64,000 bases of DNA from Effrenium voratum (lineage: Eukaryota; Sar; Dinophyceae; Suessiales; Symbiodiniaceae), in assembly GCA_963377175.1 (NCBI GenBank), contig CAUJNA010003777.1:201109-265108 (forward strand), written 5' to 3'. The stretch's first letter is position 1; each line of letters opens with the position of its first letter. The translations under genes were made by a program, and so were the position numbers. The notes under the pieces were generated by a model, which worked only from the letters and a program-made list of their open reading frames with translations, did no database searches and was not told where the DNA came from. Of the stretch, positions 37,031 to 48,974 are shown in pieces.

Positions 37031-37131
37031 GACCGGGCTGTTCAAAGGTATTCCTTCATCCGCAAGGAACCGGTCATGGGAATATGGAAAATCAGATTGC
37101 CCACCCTCCATTTTTGTTGAACAGCCCGGAT
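37031..37131 (+). mobile_element. Family E TIR element (single copy seen)
   Basis: GACCGGGCTGTTCAA at the left is the near-perfect reverse complement of TTGAACAGCCCGGA at the right, 101 bp overall. Same size and design as the other families. Confidence 0.6.
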
Positions 37132-37610
37132 TTGCATACCCCATTTACAGATCCCTGGTTATACATACCCCGTTGGTAGCAGGGGCAACAGGGAAGGAGG
37201 GGTAGCAAGGGGTACGTGCAACAACTGAATTTTCCCGTACGATTTACCGAGGGAGCGGGGGGGGGGGGGGGGGAAGCGCTGGGATCAAGGAATCCCCGAA
37301 GTGATAACCTAGTATTGGGGATGGCTCACTTTTGTCTCACAGAAAAAGCTGTTTCTCGCAACCATGGTCTCGTTTGAAATGGTCATGCCCTTCACTTTCC
37401 CTGGTGTAAGCTTCACAAGACATGGCCCAGAATAAAAAACGTGTTGTTGGTCAGGTGCTTCTCGAACGATTCGGACCTCCAAACGTGTGTGGCTTGTTGC
37501 GAGCCCCGCAAACATCAGGATCTGTATAAGGGTGAATATAGGGGCCCCCCCAAAGGCGGATTTTCCTCTGGTTTTCCTGCACACCCAACAACAACACAAG
37601 CGCATAGGTC

Positions 37611-37614
<4 letters not shown>

Positions 37615-37646
<32 letters not shown>

Positions 37647-37680
37647 AAAAAAAAAGGAAAGAAAGAAACAAAGAAAGAAG
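37615..37680. repeat. (GA)n and polypurine tract
   Basis: GAGAGA units followed by AAAGAAAGAAA; 65 bp of pure purine apart from one C. Confidence 0.93.
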
Positions 37681-38193
37681 GAGAGATCTTTGTTTTCCTC
37701 TCCGCCACCTTTGGCTGCAGGTTTACTTTGGATCTGGTGGCCCATTGGTGGTTTGAGGATTTGAACCACTGCTTCTTGTAGGTGGGCAAATAGGAAAACA
37801 GCCCCACACCACCAATTGGAGAGCTGACTTTGAACCTTGAACCAAAAACGACCCCAAGGGCCTCCTGTCGGTCTGGGGGCGTATTTCGCCAGAAGACTCC
37901 TTTGAGTAAACTCTGCGAGCCCCTTAGACCTAACGAAGCAAATGGATCTGTGAAAATAGGGGACCCCCCACTCCCAAGCAAAAATGTGTTCCCTTTCTCC
38001 TAAAACGGTTAGCCTCACACCCACAGGTTTCCGCTAGACGCTCCTGGGCCTTCCAGCGGACCCAGACCCTCCATTGGACACCCCAGAGGGGTGTTGGGGT
38101 CTCAGAACCTGGCGGTTTGAGGGCCCAAAATGGATCGGGAGCTGGGTAGACCAAAAGGTCCTCGCCGACCTCGGGGGCGTGGAGCAACCCGAG

Positions 38194-38251
38194 GTCCTTC
38201 GGCAGTCCTGCGGTCTCCGTGCCGGGCAGGGACGCCATCGTGGCCGGCCGG
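38194..38251 (+). CDS. Candidate exon, unknown protein
   Basis: From CCCGAG|G (phase 2) to GC donor GCGGCC it reads SFGSPAVSVPGRDAIVAGR. The frame remains open as AAEWGPATLPKL, so a longer form is possible. It lies in a strong GC peak, and all three frames are partly open. Confidence 0.45.
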
Positions 38252-38940
38252 GCGGCCGAATGGGGACCCGCCACGCTCCCCAAATTGGTACTGTAAGAGC
38301 AAGCCCCCAAAAAAGGGGGTCCTATAAACGAAGATTCCTCCAAAGAATGGTGATTCCAATTGAACATGGGATCTCTGTTCATATGTGTTTGTTGTTTTTT
38401 CCATTTTGAGGTTGACTTGATATGGAGGGCCTGAATACGCACCAGAGCTGATCAGTGTGAATGGTATCACGACCTGGGGATTTTTTTGACTGTGGGTGTT
38501 CACGCCATATTCCATAGGTCATACTGAGAGAATCATGTGTATGGTTCTGTAGCCCGTTGCAGGAAGATCTACTGGCTTGATCGGGGCTAGGCAATATGAA
38601 CCTATAAATCCTCCCCACTTCAAAGCCCGAGTCTCCTGGTACCCTGTGAGGACGTACCAATGGCCCCCTTTCTGCGCAGCCAAATGCAATCCACGCCGGT
38701 TGCGTGGCAGGAAATTGGTCAGGTTGCTTGGAATCCTAGGCTCTTTCCAACAACTGGGTGTCAAACAGTCCACAATTGAAGATTTATCCAAAGGGAAACC
38801 ACAAGGGGATGGGTATCGTTCTATTTGTTGTTTCCTTTTGCTAGGGGCTAAATCTGGACTTGCCCTCCAAAGGGGCGGATTTTACAGGAAAGCCAAAGAA
38901 CGCTCTGCCCTTCTTGTGGGTATGTTTTCACAAGATAGAC

Positions 38941-39065
38941 ATATGGCTGTGGGTCAAAACCAATGGGATCCCATTTTGGGGTAGGTGAATTCACCCATTT
39001 TAGAACCTATTTTAGTGGGGATTGGGATGTTCACTGGGGGTACGGGATGTTGACCCACACCCATG
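38941..39065 (+). mobile_element. Family B TIR element, copy 2
   Basis: From ATATGGCTGTGGGTCAAAACC, through CCATTTTGGGGTAGGTG and TTTTAGTGGGGATTGG, to GATGTTGACCCACACCCAT. The termini are inverted repeats. Confidence 0.78.
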
Positions 39066-39142
39066 CCCGCGTAAAGTCAAGTCGGTGAGTGAGGGTGCAC
39101 TTTCCAAAGGAATACACAAGGCACCGATAGCCCTTTCCAAAC

Positions 39143-39190
39143 CTACCTGCGGTCTATTGGTGGTTTAATTTTGACCCATGGCTATATCCC
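39143..39190 (+). mobile_element. Family B fragment (right half only)
   Basis: CCTGCGGTCTATTGGTGG then TTTAATTTTGACCCATGGC matches the right half of copy 1. No left terminus is visible nearer than copy 2, so it is a truncated or nested copy. Confidence 0.6.
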
Positions 39191-39216
39191 TGGAGCCATA
39201 CGGCTCCTTCTCTCAG

Positions 39217-39257
39217 GCAGCTACGCCTTGGTGGAGGCGATGCTCCTGCCCGGAGAG
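39217..39257 (+). CDS. Candidate exon, unknown protein
   Basis: Forty-one bases from TCTCTCAG|G to GC donor GCGGGG encode SYALVEAMLLPGE (two leading bases). It lies 27 bases after a family B fragment. Confidence 0.42.
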
Positions 39258-40375
39258 GCGGGGCTCCCATCGGATCGCAAAAGGCCATGCCGGATCCACC
39301 GCTTCTAGGCGCTACTCCAAAACGGCTTTACAGTTTTGAGGAGGCAAGAAATGAAACATAATCTGCAGACACCACTTTTTGGAGCCCGGTTGTGGGCCAG
39401 GTTTGTTCCATTTGGTTGCTAGAATCTGTTTGGAACTTGTACAGGTAAGAGGAAATGAACCGTGAACAAAGAACCAGAATCAATATGTTATTTTCGGTTG
39501 GAGGCAAATGGTACTGGTTGAAATTAGGTGGATTCCGCGGGATCCAAGTTCAACATGGCCTGTTAGGGCAGGAGTCCTTTCTGGTTTATGGGTGGAAAAT
39601 AGATGGGATTTCCCGCTTGGGCCGGTTGAGGATGAGAATTCCATGGTATCGTAGGGAGATACAGAAAGGGACCTTGCCCACAACCTTGCTCACACTACGG
39701 CATCAAGTGACTCAAAGGCACCTTGAATCACGAAAGGCCAACAAAAGGCTGGCAGGCGCGCAAGAGTCTTGCAGGCTATATAAAAAATGCTTGCAGTTTA
39801 CACACTGCCTGCTGAATGAATGGTTTGTTGTACACAGAGCTGCTGTGAATCACAAAGTTGCAAAGGCACAGCGGCCGCTGCAAGGCGATGGTCACTGGTT
39901 GCCAACAAGGATTGCAAAATGGGCTGACGGTCCCCAAGGTCGGGAGCTGTTACCAAATGGTGAGGTTCCCATGCGGTTTCGCGGGATTTCGTCTCCGCTC
40001 TTTTTTGCGATATCCAGAAAACTGTTTTCCCGCAGGGACTTTCACGCCCTTCCCCACAAAATTTAGGTTGCAGGGGTTCGTTGTTTGGTTCCGGCTTAAC
40101 TGCAGGGCCACAATCAAAGCCAGCTATTCCAACAGCCAACAAATGGCAGCATGGGTGGGGCTGGGCATGCATGGCAGCCAAGGCCTGCCCATGACGAATT
40201 GCGCGAAGGGGTGCTTAAATGGTTTACACCGACCTGTGGTTTTGCGTTTTGGGTGGACGCACCACCCGCAATACTTCAGACCCACTTGGTGGGAGCAACT
40301 CCCCCGTTTTTGCCTGCGCAAATCAATGACGAGCTCACCGATCAGGGAGAAAGATTGAGACAAAACAAGAACCCT

Positions 40376-40399
40376 TGAAATACGGAATTCCGTATTTCA
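40376..40399. repeat. Perfect 24-bp palindrome
   Basis: TGAAATACGGAA joined directly to its reverse complement, with no spacer. Confidence 0.95.
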
Positions 40400-40625
40400 G
40401 GTTTGTCAATCATTTGCCAGCTGCATCTTTTGCAAGGCGAACCGGTGTTGGGTTGGTCTCCCCTACCAAGCCCCAAAAGGGCGTCCTTGCAAAGGTTGTT
40501 TCATTCCCGGAGTAGTACGGGCGTGGGAATCCTTCACTTTTGTCTAGTAGGGTGGGTTGACAAACCCAGGGTCCACAATTAGTCTTTTAAGTGGCAGCTA
40601 TTGGGTCTAAGAGGCGGCCTTGCAG

Positions 40626-40679
40626 GTCCTGGAACCGTTCCAGGAAGGTTCTGGGGAGGTTCTGAGGGGCTCCCGGGGG
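40626..40679 (+). CDS. Candidate exon, unknown protein
   Basis: Eighteen codons from CTTGCAG|G to GC donor GCTGCG, phase 0 to 0: VLEPFQEGSGEVLRGSRG. GC-rich island shared with the next candidate exon. Confidence 0.42.
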
Positions 40680-40792
40680 GCTGCGCCTTGCGGGCAGAAA
40701 CGGCCTCTGATCATCGGCCCAGGCTCCGGGGTTTGGAGCGTTCTGGAAGGGTTCCGGACGCCTTGATGGGACCTGGGCCGATTTTGTGGCAG

Positions 40793-40868
40793 GTCTACAC
40801 CATGCGACTGGATGCAGACGCCTTCTTGGACCTGGATGGCTACAGCATGGAGCAGCCAGATGACTCGT
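40793..40868 (+). CDS. Candidate exon, acidic, unknown protein
   Basis: From GTGGCAG|G it reads VYTMRLDADAFLDLDGYSME then QPDDS, ending in phase 1 at GC donor GCCCAC. Internal GC dinucleotides after GAT or GAC are alternative ends. The Asp-rich stretch has no clear EF-hand spacing. Confidence 0.5.
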
Positions 40869-41130
40869 GCCCACCAGACTCCGTTCGACTCCGTTCTTCT
40901 GTCCCAATGGCAGCTTGAGAGTCTCACGCCCTGAGTTTCCGGACTGTTTGTCGTTTGGGGGAAGACCATGTTAGTGGCAAACAGAAGCTTTTATTTTTAC
41001 TTTGCCAATCCGCGCGGGAGCTAAGGAGTGTTGGCGTAACAGCAGAGTCGCTCCGAGATTTTCAACGACTGGCCAACTCTCAAGGATAGAAATGTTGGGC
41101 TAGGTCTATTGTGTTTTGTTGTTTGACCAG

Positions 41131-41173
41131 GGAAGAAGTTGCTACCTTTGTGTTTGGAGCAGCTTTGCTACAG
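41131..41173 (+). CDS. Candidate exon, unknown protein
   Basis: From TTGACCAG|G (phase 2) it reads EEVATFVFGAALLQ to a GT donor (GTCTGT), or ends after EEVATFVFG at GC donor GCAGCT. The hydrophobic end suggests a membrane-facing segment. Confidence 0.38.
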
Positions 41174-43524
41174 GTCTGTTGGATGGTGTTCACTTGAAAA
41201 CTGTCCCGACTCACAAAGCGTTATTGTCGAACCATCCGATAGTCTATGGTCGATGTTGGGTGTGGAAATTCATTGACACAGAGATACACCACCTGCAATT
41301 ATGAGAGTCTGTTAGAACCCTCCGGCAAAGATCGTTTGGGTTGTCCCAGGTTAGACCACTATACGTTTCCCTGGGACACCTGCTCCAAAACTAGTTCATA
41401 TCTTGGTCGACGACATATGGAACAACATTTCGAAATTTTAATTGTGGGCCAAGTTGAAGGGATTGATGATTGCTTGATTTGTCGTTACCGTTTGAGGCAG
41501 AAGGAGCCTTTGGCATGGTTTTGAAGGGATACTACACCAGTCCTTCAGAAGTGACATGTTGCTTGTAGAGCCACATTTCATACCAAGGGAACCCCCTTAA
41601 ACACGATATAGTTTTCACAGGGATTGCCCACAATATGTGTCCTCCATGCACATAAACTAGCACAGCCATTTTCAGTAGATGCAGCAGTCAACAGGTTGTG
41701 CGTTGGTGGAATGCGTCAAATGTTGGAGCCCGTGATTGGCCATTCCCTGTGATTTGCCAGTGATCCAAGAGAGTTGCTCGGAGCCTCCTCAGGCTAGCTT
41801 CCCTGTTCTTGGCACGTATTGATTTTTTTTGTTGGTTCTGTTAATTTTCAGTGGGTGGCTGCAAGCAAACAACGTGTTTGTTTCACATTTCAAGGATTGG
41901 AGAGACATCGGTTTCCGTTAGTTTTCTTTGCATCTTTGCGACATGATGTCGCCAATGATGGGAATCAACTACTTGACGCCGCGTTCGACCTTTCGGGAAA
42001 AAACAACTTATCCATTGAAGCTATTTTCAAAGATAGACCTTTCTCCTAGCAACAGCAACCCAGTGTAGTATCATGGAAAGGGTGCGGTTTTTTTCCGCAG
42101 CCCTTGATCTTGACCCTTCAATCCTTGCTGACGGAAGCAGGAGTCTGGGAGTTGACCTCCTGCCCCTAAGAAAAAGACAAAGAGAACACATGCCTTAGAC
42201 ACCCAAGGGAATGCTGAACATGACTTCCAGCACTAGTTGGGATAGATGAAGCCCGATTTGACCGCCCACCAACTGGTGCAGGATTTATCCATCCACTTCA
42301 CTTGGCCTTGTTTTGGGGGCAGTTGCGGTTGTTTGAGAGTTTGTCTCAAACTCATTCGGATGTTTAAAGGGAAAACAACAGGAAGGAGACCAGCCGTTCC
42401 TCGGGGTTTTCTCATCAGACAAAACCCACGAGGTTTCCCCAGATCTTTCCCATTGAGGTACCTGATCTCTACACTGCCCCAGCTACTGCAGGAAGCTCAG
42501 TGAGAAGGTCCCCGACCCCTGAAGACCTCGGCTGCTGATTGCTTCGATCTGCCTTGAACTGTTTGAGAAAATGTGTTTAGCAGGAAAGGTGGCACATGTT
42601 GCCTAGAAAGCGCTAAGGATTTGTGAATGTGCGTCTGTGTCTGTGTCTGTGTCTGTGTCCGTGTCCGTGTCTGTGTCTGTGTCTGTGTCTGTGTCTGTGT
42701 GTGTGTGTGTGTTTGTCGAGAACAACCTTTTAACCTTTTCAACCAAAAGGAAATGCGGAACGACCTTGAATGGAAGACCATGGTCCACGTGAGTTGTTTT
42801 TGGACTACTTAAGCTTGATTCGAGGCTCATTCACCTCAATCTTTGAGACTCCCCGTTTTCCTAGGCTCCTTGATGCATGTCACGCCTTATTTTCATATTT
42901 GGAGGTTTACGCTTAGAGGATTGGGTCCAGGTGTCGGCGAAACTTTAGAGGAGAGCATGTGAGACCTTCATCCGCAGCTGATACACAGCAGGAAACAGGT
43001 GGGGAAACCCCGCTTCTGCGTGACACAAATCAACCATTGCCAGTCAAAGGAAACAAAAACACATTTTGTTTGGGGGATCTCCTATTTTAAGACATGTTGA
43101 TTCCAAAGGGAAGCGCCCTCCAAAAGGGAACCAAGAGAGCCACCGGAGGTCTAGGACCAACTTCACTTGGGATCTCCAGTTTGAGATGTTGAAGCAACCC
43201 TGCCGGGCTTGACGCCCGCTGAGCTCGGGGGGAGTAACCTTGTCCAGCGGAGCAAACCACATGTAACAAGCTGCGCTCTTGTCTTGTTGGTCTGTTGTTG
43301 GCAGTGCACCAAAGCTCTAAGTTGTTGAGTGCCACCCTCCAAACAAACTTTCTTTTGGGGTTTGTGCTTTCGTGTTTTTCTTCTTCTTTTTTGCACGTTT
43401 CTGCTATTTTTGGGTCTCACTTGGGTAAAACCAGCTCACCATGGTAAAGATCCTTTACTCGGGGATCCGAAAAGTGATTTCAGGTTTTGGACGTGTTGCA
43501 ACCAAATTGCACGGCCTTGCCCAG
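41174..43524. other. Intron or intergenic stretch
   Basis: A 76-codon stop-free frame at 41819-42049 (ending LSIEAIFKDRPFS) has no GC rise or acceptor with AG|G. The (TGTGTC)n tract lies at 42625. Confidence 0.45.
42625..42712. repeat. (TGTGTC)n tract
   Basis: About 14 units of TGTGTC with CCGTG variants, ending in (GT)n. Confidence 0.95.
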
Positions 43525-43672
43525 GTTCCGGCGCCTGGGATCACAGCCCCACCTGCCGTGTTTGGGGGGCGGGGGGGGTTCGGAGCTTCGGCACGGCTGC
43601 GTCGTTTCCGGGGACGCCCGGGGCTCCCTTGTGCGCATGATGGACATGAGGACAAGTCGCAGCCTGCAAAAT
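43525..43672 (+). CDS. Candidate exon with a WD40-like strand pair
   Basis: After TTGCCCAG|G one frame reads FRRLGSQPHLPCL, a Gly run, then ELRHGCVVSGDARGSLVRMM and DMRTSRSLQNG. The segment HGCVVSGDARGSLVRMMDMRT resembles a WD40 blade (VxSGDxxGxLRxWDxRT) with the WD replaced by MD. Another frame is also open. Which GC donor ends the exon is unclear. Confidence 0.4.
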
Positions 43673-44012
43673 GGCCGGCATTTTCCCGAGTCAGGTGTCG
43701 TTTCCCCCCAAACAGCACTTATTGAGGCCTTGCTAAGGCCATGCCAAGGGGAATCCCTGGCTTTGGGGGTTCATGAGTTCGGGCGCTTAAATGGACTAGT
43801 GTGGTGTGCTTTGCTTGGCAGTTGGTGTTGCGCGGAGACGCAGAATTTGATTTTATCTCCTCTACAAATGTCTGCATGTTTGGGTATGCTTAACACAAGC
43901 TATTTGTTTGCTTGTTCTCGGAGTTTGCCAGGCTGAGCATACAACTTGTGTTGTTCTTTTGGGGTTTCTTCATTTTCTCTTTTAAGCAACCCTCAGTTGT
44001 CGCTTTTTGCAG

Positions 44013-44045
44013 GGACCCGGTCAAATCGATCCGTCCAGCTGGCAG
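44013..44045 (+). CDS. Candidate 33-nt exon
   Basis: From TTTTTGCAG|G (phase 2, good pyrimidine tract) to GC donor GCAGTC it encodes DPVKSIRPAG plus two bases. Its short length makes the call weak. Confidence 0.33.
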
Positions 44046-44871
44046 GCAGTCGATTTGATGCCAGGCAGTGGGAAGATCCGAGCTCCACCGCTGTCGGCTC
44101 AGAGAGTCTCAGAGTTCCGATGGCTTGCACCAAAGGATAGTTGGAGCATCCCAAAACAACCCATTTGTTAGCCCATTGAATGGGAGAAATGCGAGACTGA
44201 ACGGCACGAGGGGAGTGGGAATTGGATTGCTACTTCTGTGGTATCTCTATGTCTTTATTCAAGGGGGTACTGTAATGAATGGTCGCCTGGTATCACAGAA
44301 GTGGGAACCACCCCTCGGTCCCACAACCTCGGGCTGAGACAACTTGCTTCAGAGTCGGTTCCTGGTTGTTTTGCCTCCCCACCGGCTGATTGATGTATAA
44401 GGATGGGTCCGATCCACATTCATGAAGGTGGCACCTTTTATACAATTCCCATGGGTCCTTTGGGTGGGCAAATAGAAACACTTCGGGGGGATTTTCAAAA
44501 CTGATAGGCATTGCAGACTGAATTAAAGTCCTAGAGAGAATAGAAGAGACCCCCACCCCCCGACCCCCCATAAAAGCAGTGATTCTAAGTTGGCATTGGA
44601 GAAGAGAAGGGGCTGAATAGTTGCAAATATTGTTTTCCCATGGTTGTGACTTAATTAGTCCCAACCAGGAATTATGTTTTTTAGTTCTCTTACAGCAAAC
44701 ATCCGGGGGTGTCATTCATTTTTTAGGCGCGTACCCAATTTTGATTGCCCTCCCCATTCCAATCATTTAGCCTCCTGCAGCAAAGATCCGGGTACCCAAT
44801 TTGGGTTGGTTTTGAGAACGGAATCCACGAGGAAGCTGGTGCCATGGGGGGGGTTCCGATTCATGTGAAAG

Positions 44872-44955
44872 GCCTCAGCAGCGCGGGTGTGGCCTTCAGT
44901 GGCAGTGGATGTGAACCGCATCTTCCTGGTGGGAGGCCTGCACTGGGTGTGTAAG
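44872..44955 (+). CDS. Candidate exon, unknown protein, GT donor
   Basis: Twenty-eight codons from GTGAAAG|G to a good GT donor (GTGAGG), phase 0 to 0: ASAARVWPSVAVDVNRIFLV then GGLHWVCK. The frame is blocked by a TGA immediately upstream, which supports the acceptor. The beta-strand-like end recalls repeat or propeller proteins; no family is assigned. Confidence 0.52.
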
Positions 44956-45765
44956 GTGAGGTGGTACTCTTTTTGGGGATCCTTCAAAACATATGTTGTG
45001 TGTTTCTTTTTTTAGGAGCTTAGACATATGTTTTAGATTGAGATGGACCAAAAGAGAATCATTGCGTCAAACTGGAAATCTGGAGAATGTCGGGCAAAAT
45101 GTGTTTCACCCCAGAGTTGGGCCAAGGTTTGAGATTGGTTTGCAGGCAGGCTTCAAAGGGAAACCAAAGGAAGACGAACGGGAGACTGAGGGGGAAGCCA
45201 AGAGCAAGGGGATTCAAAGGGAAAGCAAAGAAAACCAAGAGAGAACCACACATAAGCCAGCAATAAACTGCAAATAAACTTTTATGCTTTTGAGTTGGCA
45301 CCCTTTTTCCAGTTCTTCACTAACTTCACTGCAGCCTCTTTTTGCTTACCGTGTCCGGGACACACCAAACATGTGTTTTGTGTTTTCCGCCAAGGTCACT
45401 GGGCAACTGTGTGTTTCTTTGTTGTTTTAAAGTGCTTGGGTTAGGGGTCGGGGTCTCTTCATGATGACTTTGGGGTCGATTAACAATATGAAAAATAATC
45501 AGTGTGGGCCAAGATATGGTCCCCTTCCTGCCCGTTTACACATCACCTTTAGGGCCACTTTTGCTGAGTTTGGGACATAATAGGGAGCCCCGTTATTCCC
45601 CAAATCTATGTTCAACTCAGGGGAGTAGCTAGTAAGCCTAAGCCTGCGGCAGAAGGCAAGGGCACCCTTTTTTTGATGGTTCCACCACATTGCTCAAGGC
45701 TTTTTTCGATGGTTGCTTTTGAAGGGAACCCCCTCCCACCTGAACCTTCTTTGCCCAAGGCTCAG

Positions 45766-45816
45766 GACTGGCGTGGTTCGCAGTGGCTCCGGGCGGAATA
45801 GTTCCGGAAAATCTTC
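45766..45816 (+). CDS. Candidate exon, Ser/Gly-rich
   Basis: From GGCTCAG|G (phase 2) it reads TGVVRSGSGRNSSGKS to GC donor GCGGTG; a GT donor two bases on is the alternative. Low-complexity text lowers confidence. Confidence 0.33.
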
Positions 45817-46342
45817 GCGGTGACTCGCTGTGGGGAAAAATACTCGTTACTGTACCTGATCGAGTGCCTGCCAAAAGGCATGCAAGGCACAGGGAGGATG
45901 GAGTTGTCTCAAAGGGGAAGGTGCAACATGGTTGGTTTCCTCGGTGATTTCCCTTTCAACTAAGCCCAAAAGGGTACCCGCAACAAGAAGACACACAAAC
46001 ACTGAGGCACCTTTTTTCCCACCTCGGCGTTCTTGAGCGCCCGGAGCCGAAGCCTATTGGACAGGTTCGGTTCTGCAAAAATCATACCTATATAATATTA
46101 GCAGACAATATTACTGGTCTGTTCAATTGGACATGGGCAGCCTACCCAGCCTACCTGATACCCCCTGGTTTCTCAACAGGTTAGGGGGGCCCGATTGAAC
46201 CAACTGTAAGTATGTCCGACCCAGGAGTGTCTTTTGTTTGAGGGTACCTTTTTTGAGCTCATGTTGGAGGAAGTTGCAGGAAGACAAAAAGGGACACCAC
46301 TTTGGGAAACATTCCCCTATTTTCAGATGCCTGAGACGCGAG

Positions 46343-46387
46343 GCAGAAGCCCGGGCGCAGTTCGGAGACCCAGGAGAGACACCTCAA
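46343..46387 (+). CDS. Candidate exon, unknown protein
   Basis: Fifteen codons, AEARAQFGDPGETPQ, phase 0 to 0, between ACGCGAG|G and GC donor GCCCCT. The frame is open upstream as LRRE. Confidence 0.42.
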
Positions 46388-47044
46388 GCCCCTAAACCGC
46401 ACACCTAAACCTATAGGGTCTCCTCAAGGATTTGACATTTGCGGGTAGACTAAATCTTAGATATGGCTGCCATGTTTCGTGTACCGCGGGCCAAGTTCTG
46501 GGCTACTTCGAAAGAATGTGTGGTTGGCGCTATGTCAACGCGAAGTGGCCAGAGGATTTTTGCGCCTGACAATTTCCATAAGCGGGTGAGAATTCATTCA
46601 GGTGGTTGTTTTGTCCGGAATAGCTGTTGTTTGCACGAGAATGCTGTAAAACACTGCGAACCTGCATGTTACAGCATTTTCTAGCAAGATGGTTTTGCAC
46701 CAGCAGTGTCAACATCCCTGTCACCTTTTTTCAACTTCCCACATGGTTTTCAGCAATCTGTTGTCTCCTGAGAGCCAGTCTAGTCCTTGGCCCCCTTTTG
46801 TTGAACAGAGCGTTAGGCTTGCAGAAGGGATGGCGCAAGAAGCTTCCAAAAGTCCATTCAGCACTCGGTTTCCCTTTACCAGGCCGATCCATTCAGTCAC
46901 ATGGGAGCAAGCATACGCGGCAGTGTTTTTGTTTTATTTCTCCAGGCTCGCTACATGTCCCCTTTAGGTTGCCTTTAAGCATCGCCTTCTTGACGCGTTG
47001 AGTTTGACTCTTTTTTTCCGGTGGGGGCAACATTCTCTCTTGAG

Positions 47045-47137
47045 GCCTCCCTTCCTCTCAACGATGTCTGGGTGCTGAACACCTTCAAAGAGGCCAGCTT
47101 TGCCGAGTCGCCGAAAGACGCGTCGAAGGAATCCAGG
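47045..47137 (+). CDS. Candidate exon, unknown protein (faintly Kelch-like)
   Basis: From TCTTGAG|G it reads ASLPLNDVWVLNTFKEASFA then ESPKDASKESR to GC donor GCGGTT, phase 0 to 0. LNDVWVLNT resembles the start of a Kelch blade, but nothing else of the domain is visible. Confidence 0.52.
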
Positions 47138-47229
47138 GCGGTTGGACTTGGCAATTGGTCAGTGTTCTGTTGGTTGGGCTCTTTTCCGTTTATTTCAAGC
47201 CCAAAAACAAACATCGTTTCCAGGCCAGG

Positions 47230-47297
47230 TCAAAAAGGCAGGACCGCAAGACTCACTTCCCGAGATCCTGGGCTTGAAGACCGCTTTCGTGGGAAGC
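47230..47297 (+). CDS. Candidate exon, unknown protein
   Basis: After CCAGGCCAG|G the frame reads VKKAGPQDSLPEILGLKTAF then VGSCQ, with a GC donor (GCGTGT) directly after. The frame continues GVFFVRPIHAK to a stop. It is 92 bases after the previous candidate exon, the shortest inferred intron here. Confidence 0.45.
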
Positions 47298-48869
47298 TGT
47301 CAGGGCGTGTTTTTTGTTCGGCCGATTCACGCGAAGTGACAGCAATCATGGAAGTGGATAGCAGGGCGAGAGATTGGAAGAAGTTTTTCCAAGCGAAAGC
47401 CAAAAGGGCGTATCTTGTTTTGGGAGAACCCCCTTTGGTTGGTTTTAAAACGCGGCAAATTGGAAACCAACCATTTTTGGGGGGCTCTCACTAAAGAAGG
47501 ATGGGTGTTTTTCATGAGGGTTTGTCAACAGACCTCAGTTGCGCTCCGTCAGCTCGGTTTCCCCAAATTTGACACGTAGGCGTTCTCAAAATGAGCGGGG
47601 ATTCGTTCCAGCTTCTTAAAATATGCCCTAGAAAGGGCATCAACTCAAAAACCAAACCCACACATACAGACATACACATACGAGACAGACACGGACAGAA
47701 AAAAAGAGAACTATACACATATGACAGACTCACATCATCTTAAACGGTGTTTACGTCCACGATTGTTGAACAACAGGGACAATTGGTTGAAGATGGATGG
47801 AGTTTATTGGTTTCAAATGTGTACCATTTTGGTCAACCGTGTTCGTACACAAGGGTCCAAACACGTACTTCTGCTACCCCCGCAAGGGCTTCCCATTTCA
47901 GCAATCACGGCGCAGGCAAGTAGATTGTCCCTCGTGGTTTTGCAACTTTGAAGTGAGTTTCCTTACAGATTGATGTTTAAAGTGGAAATGTAGGGAGCTC
48001 TGCCAGTACCAAACCATCCAACCGCCATCCTAAGGGTCCATCGATGAATTTCCGGCCCACGTACGAATGTTCCATACGCTAACCGCGAGGTACAGGGTAG
48101 CGCGTCAAACGGGATCCCAGGGCAATATAAGTTTGTAAAGCAGTATACGCCCAATCATGGGCGCTATGTTGTTTTGAATGGGTGCTATTCCTTTGAACAT
48201 GGGTTTGTCTCTAAATAGGAGACCTCCTAAACTAGCACACCCATATGTGTGGTCAAAAGACCTGCTTAGAGGTTGGTAGGCATGGCTAGGGACCCCTGTG
48301 ATGGTTCCTGGCAAGGCCCATCTCCATAGCAGTTTGGACATGGGTATTTCAACTGAATTTGGGGACCCCCCCCCCCAAAAAAAAAAAGAATCACATAAAT
48401 AAAGCAAAATGAAATAAACATAAAGCACTGATCTCCTTTGATTTTCTTTCAAGAAGACTAGATATGGTTGCCCGAATTGCTGAAACATGTGCTTTTTCAT
48501 GTACCCAGGCGTTGGGCCAAGGAAAGATAGGGAGGGGGGGCCACATAGCGTTTGAATTCCAACTCCCCGTCTTGAAAAGGGGGATTCCATTGGCAGTTAT
48601 GATGAACCCTTGAGGGATGTGAGATATTTCAATTTTCACACGGAGATGACCATGACCATGGCCAAGGAGCGTTGTCATTGGCTAGGTGAACACTAAACCC
48701 CGGCTGGCACTGAAGGACAATCATGTATTTTTAACATCAGCAATCAAGAGGGAGAGGGAGGAGGGGTTGTCAAGAGCGTTTTGATTTTGAGGTCACCTTG
48801 ACCCCTTGAAGGGACCCCATGGGGACCCCTTGTCTGAGGCCAAGGGATCCTTCGCCTTGGATTCGTTAG

Positions 48870-48952
48870 GTGAACTGCGCCTCAGCCTTCGAGGGAGAGA
48901 CCCCCTGCTCCCTGGAGCGCTGTGAGGCGGACGGGTTTGGGGCGTCCGGCTG
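48870..48952 (+). CDS. Candidate exon, Cys-rich
   Basis: From TTCGTTAG|G it reads VNCASAFEGETPCSLERCEA then DGFGASG and a Cys, with several possible GC donors (after GAG, or before CCAGC). Cys spacing C-x9-C-x4-C-x9-C suggests a small disulphide-bonded extracellular module. A family C element begins about 22 bases after it. Confidence 0.42.
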
Positions 48953-48974
48953 CCCAGCACCATGGCTCTGCCAC

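Larger units (their letters stand above)
35879..38193. other. Intron or intergenic stretch
   Basis: Contains the family E element, a poly-G run at about 37257-37274 and the polypurine tract. A fragment at about 36855-36895 (MKPGPGNVTFMP before a GC) is too weak to call. Confidence 0.45.

Noticed and set aside
41819..42049. 76-codon frame with protein-like ending
   Set aside because: No GC rise and no AG|G acceptor or GC donor in the right place; likely chance.
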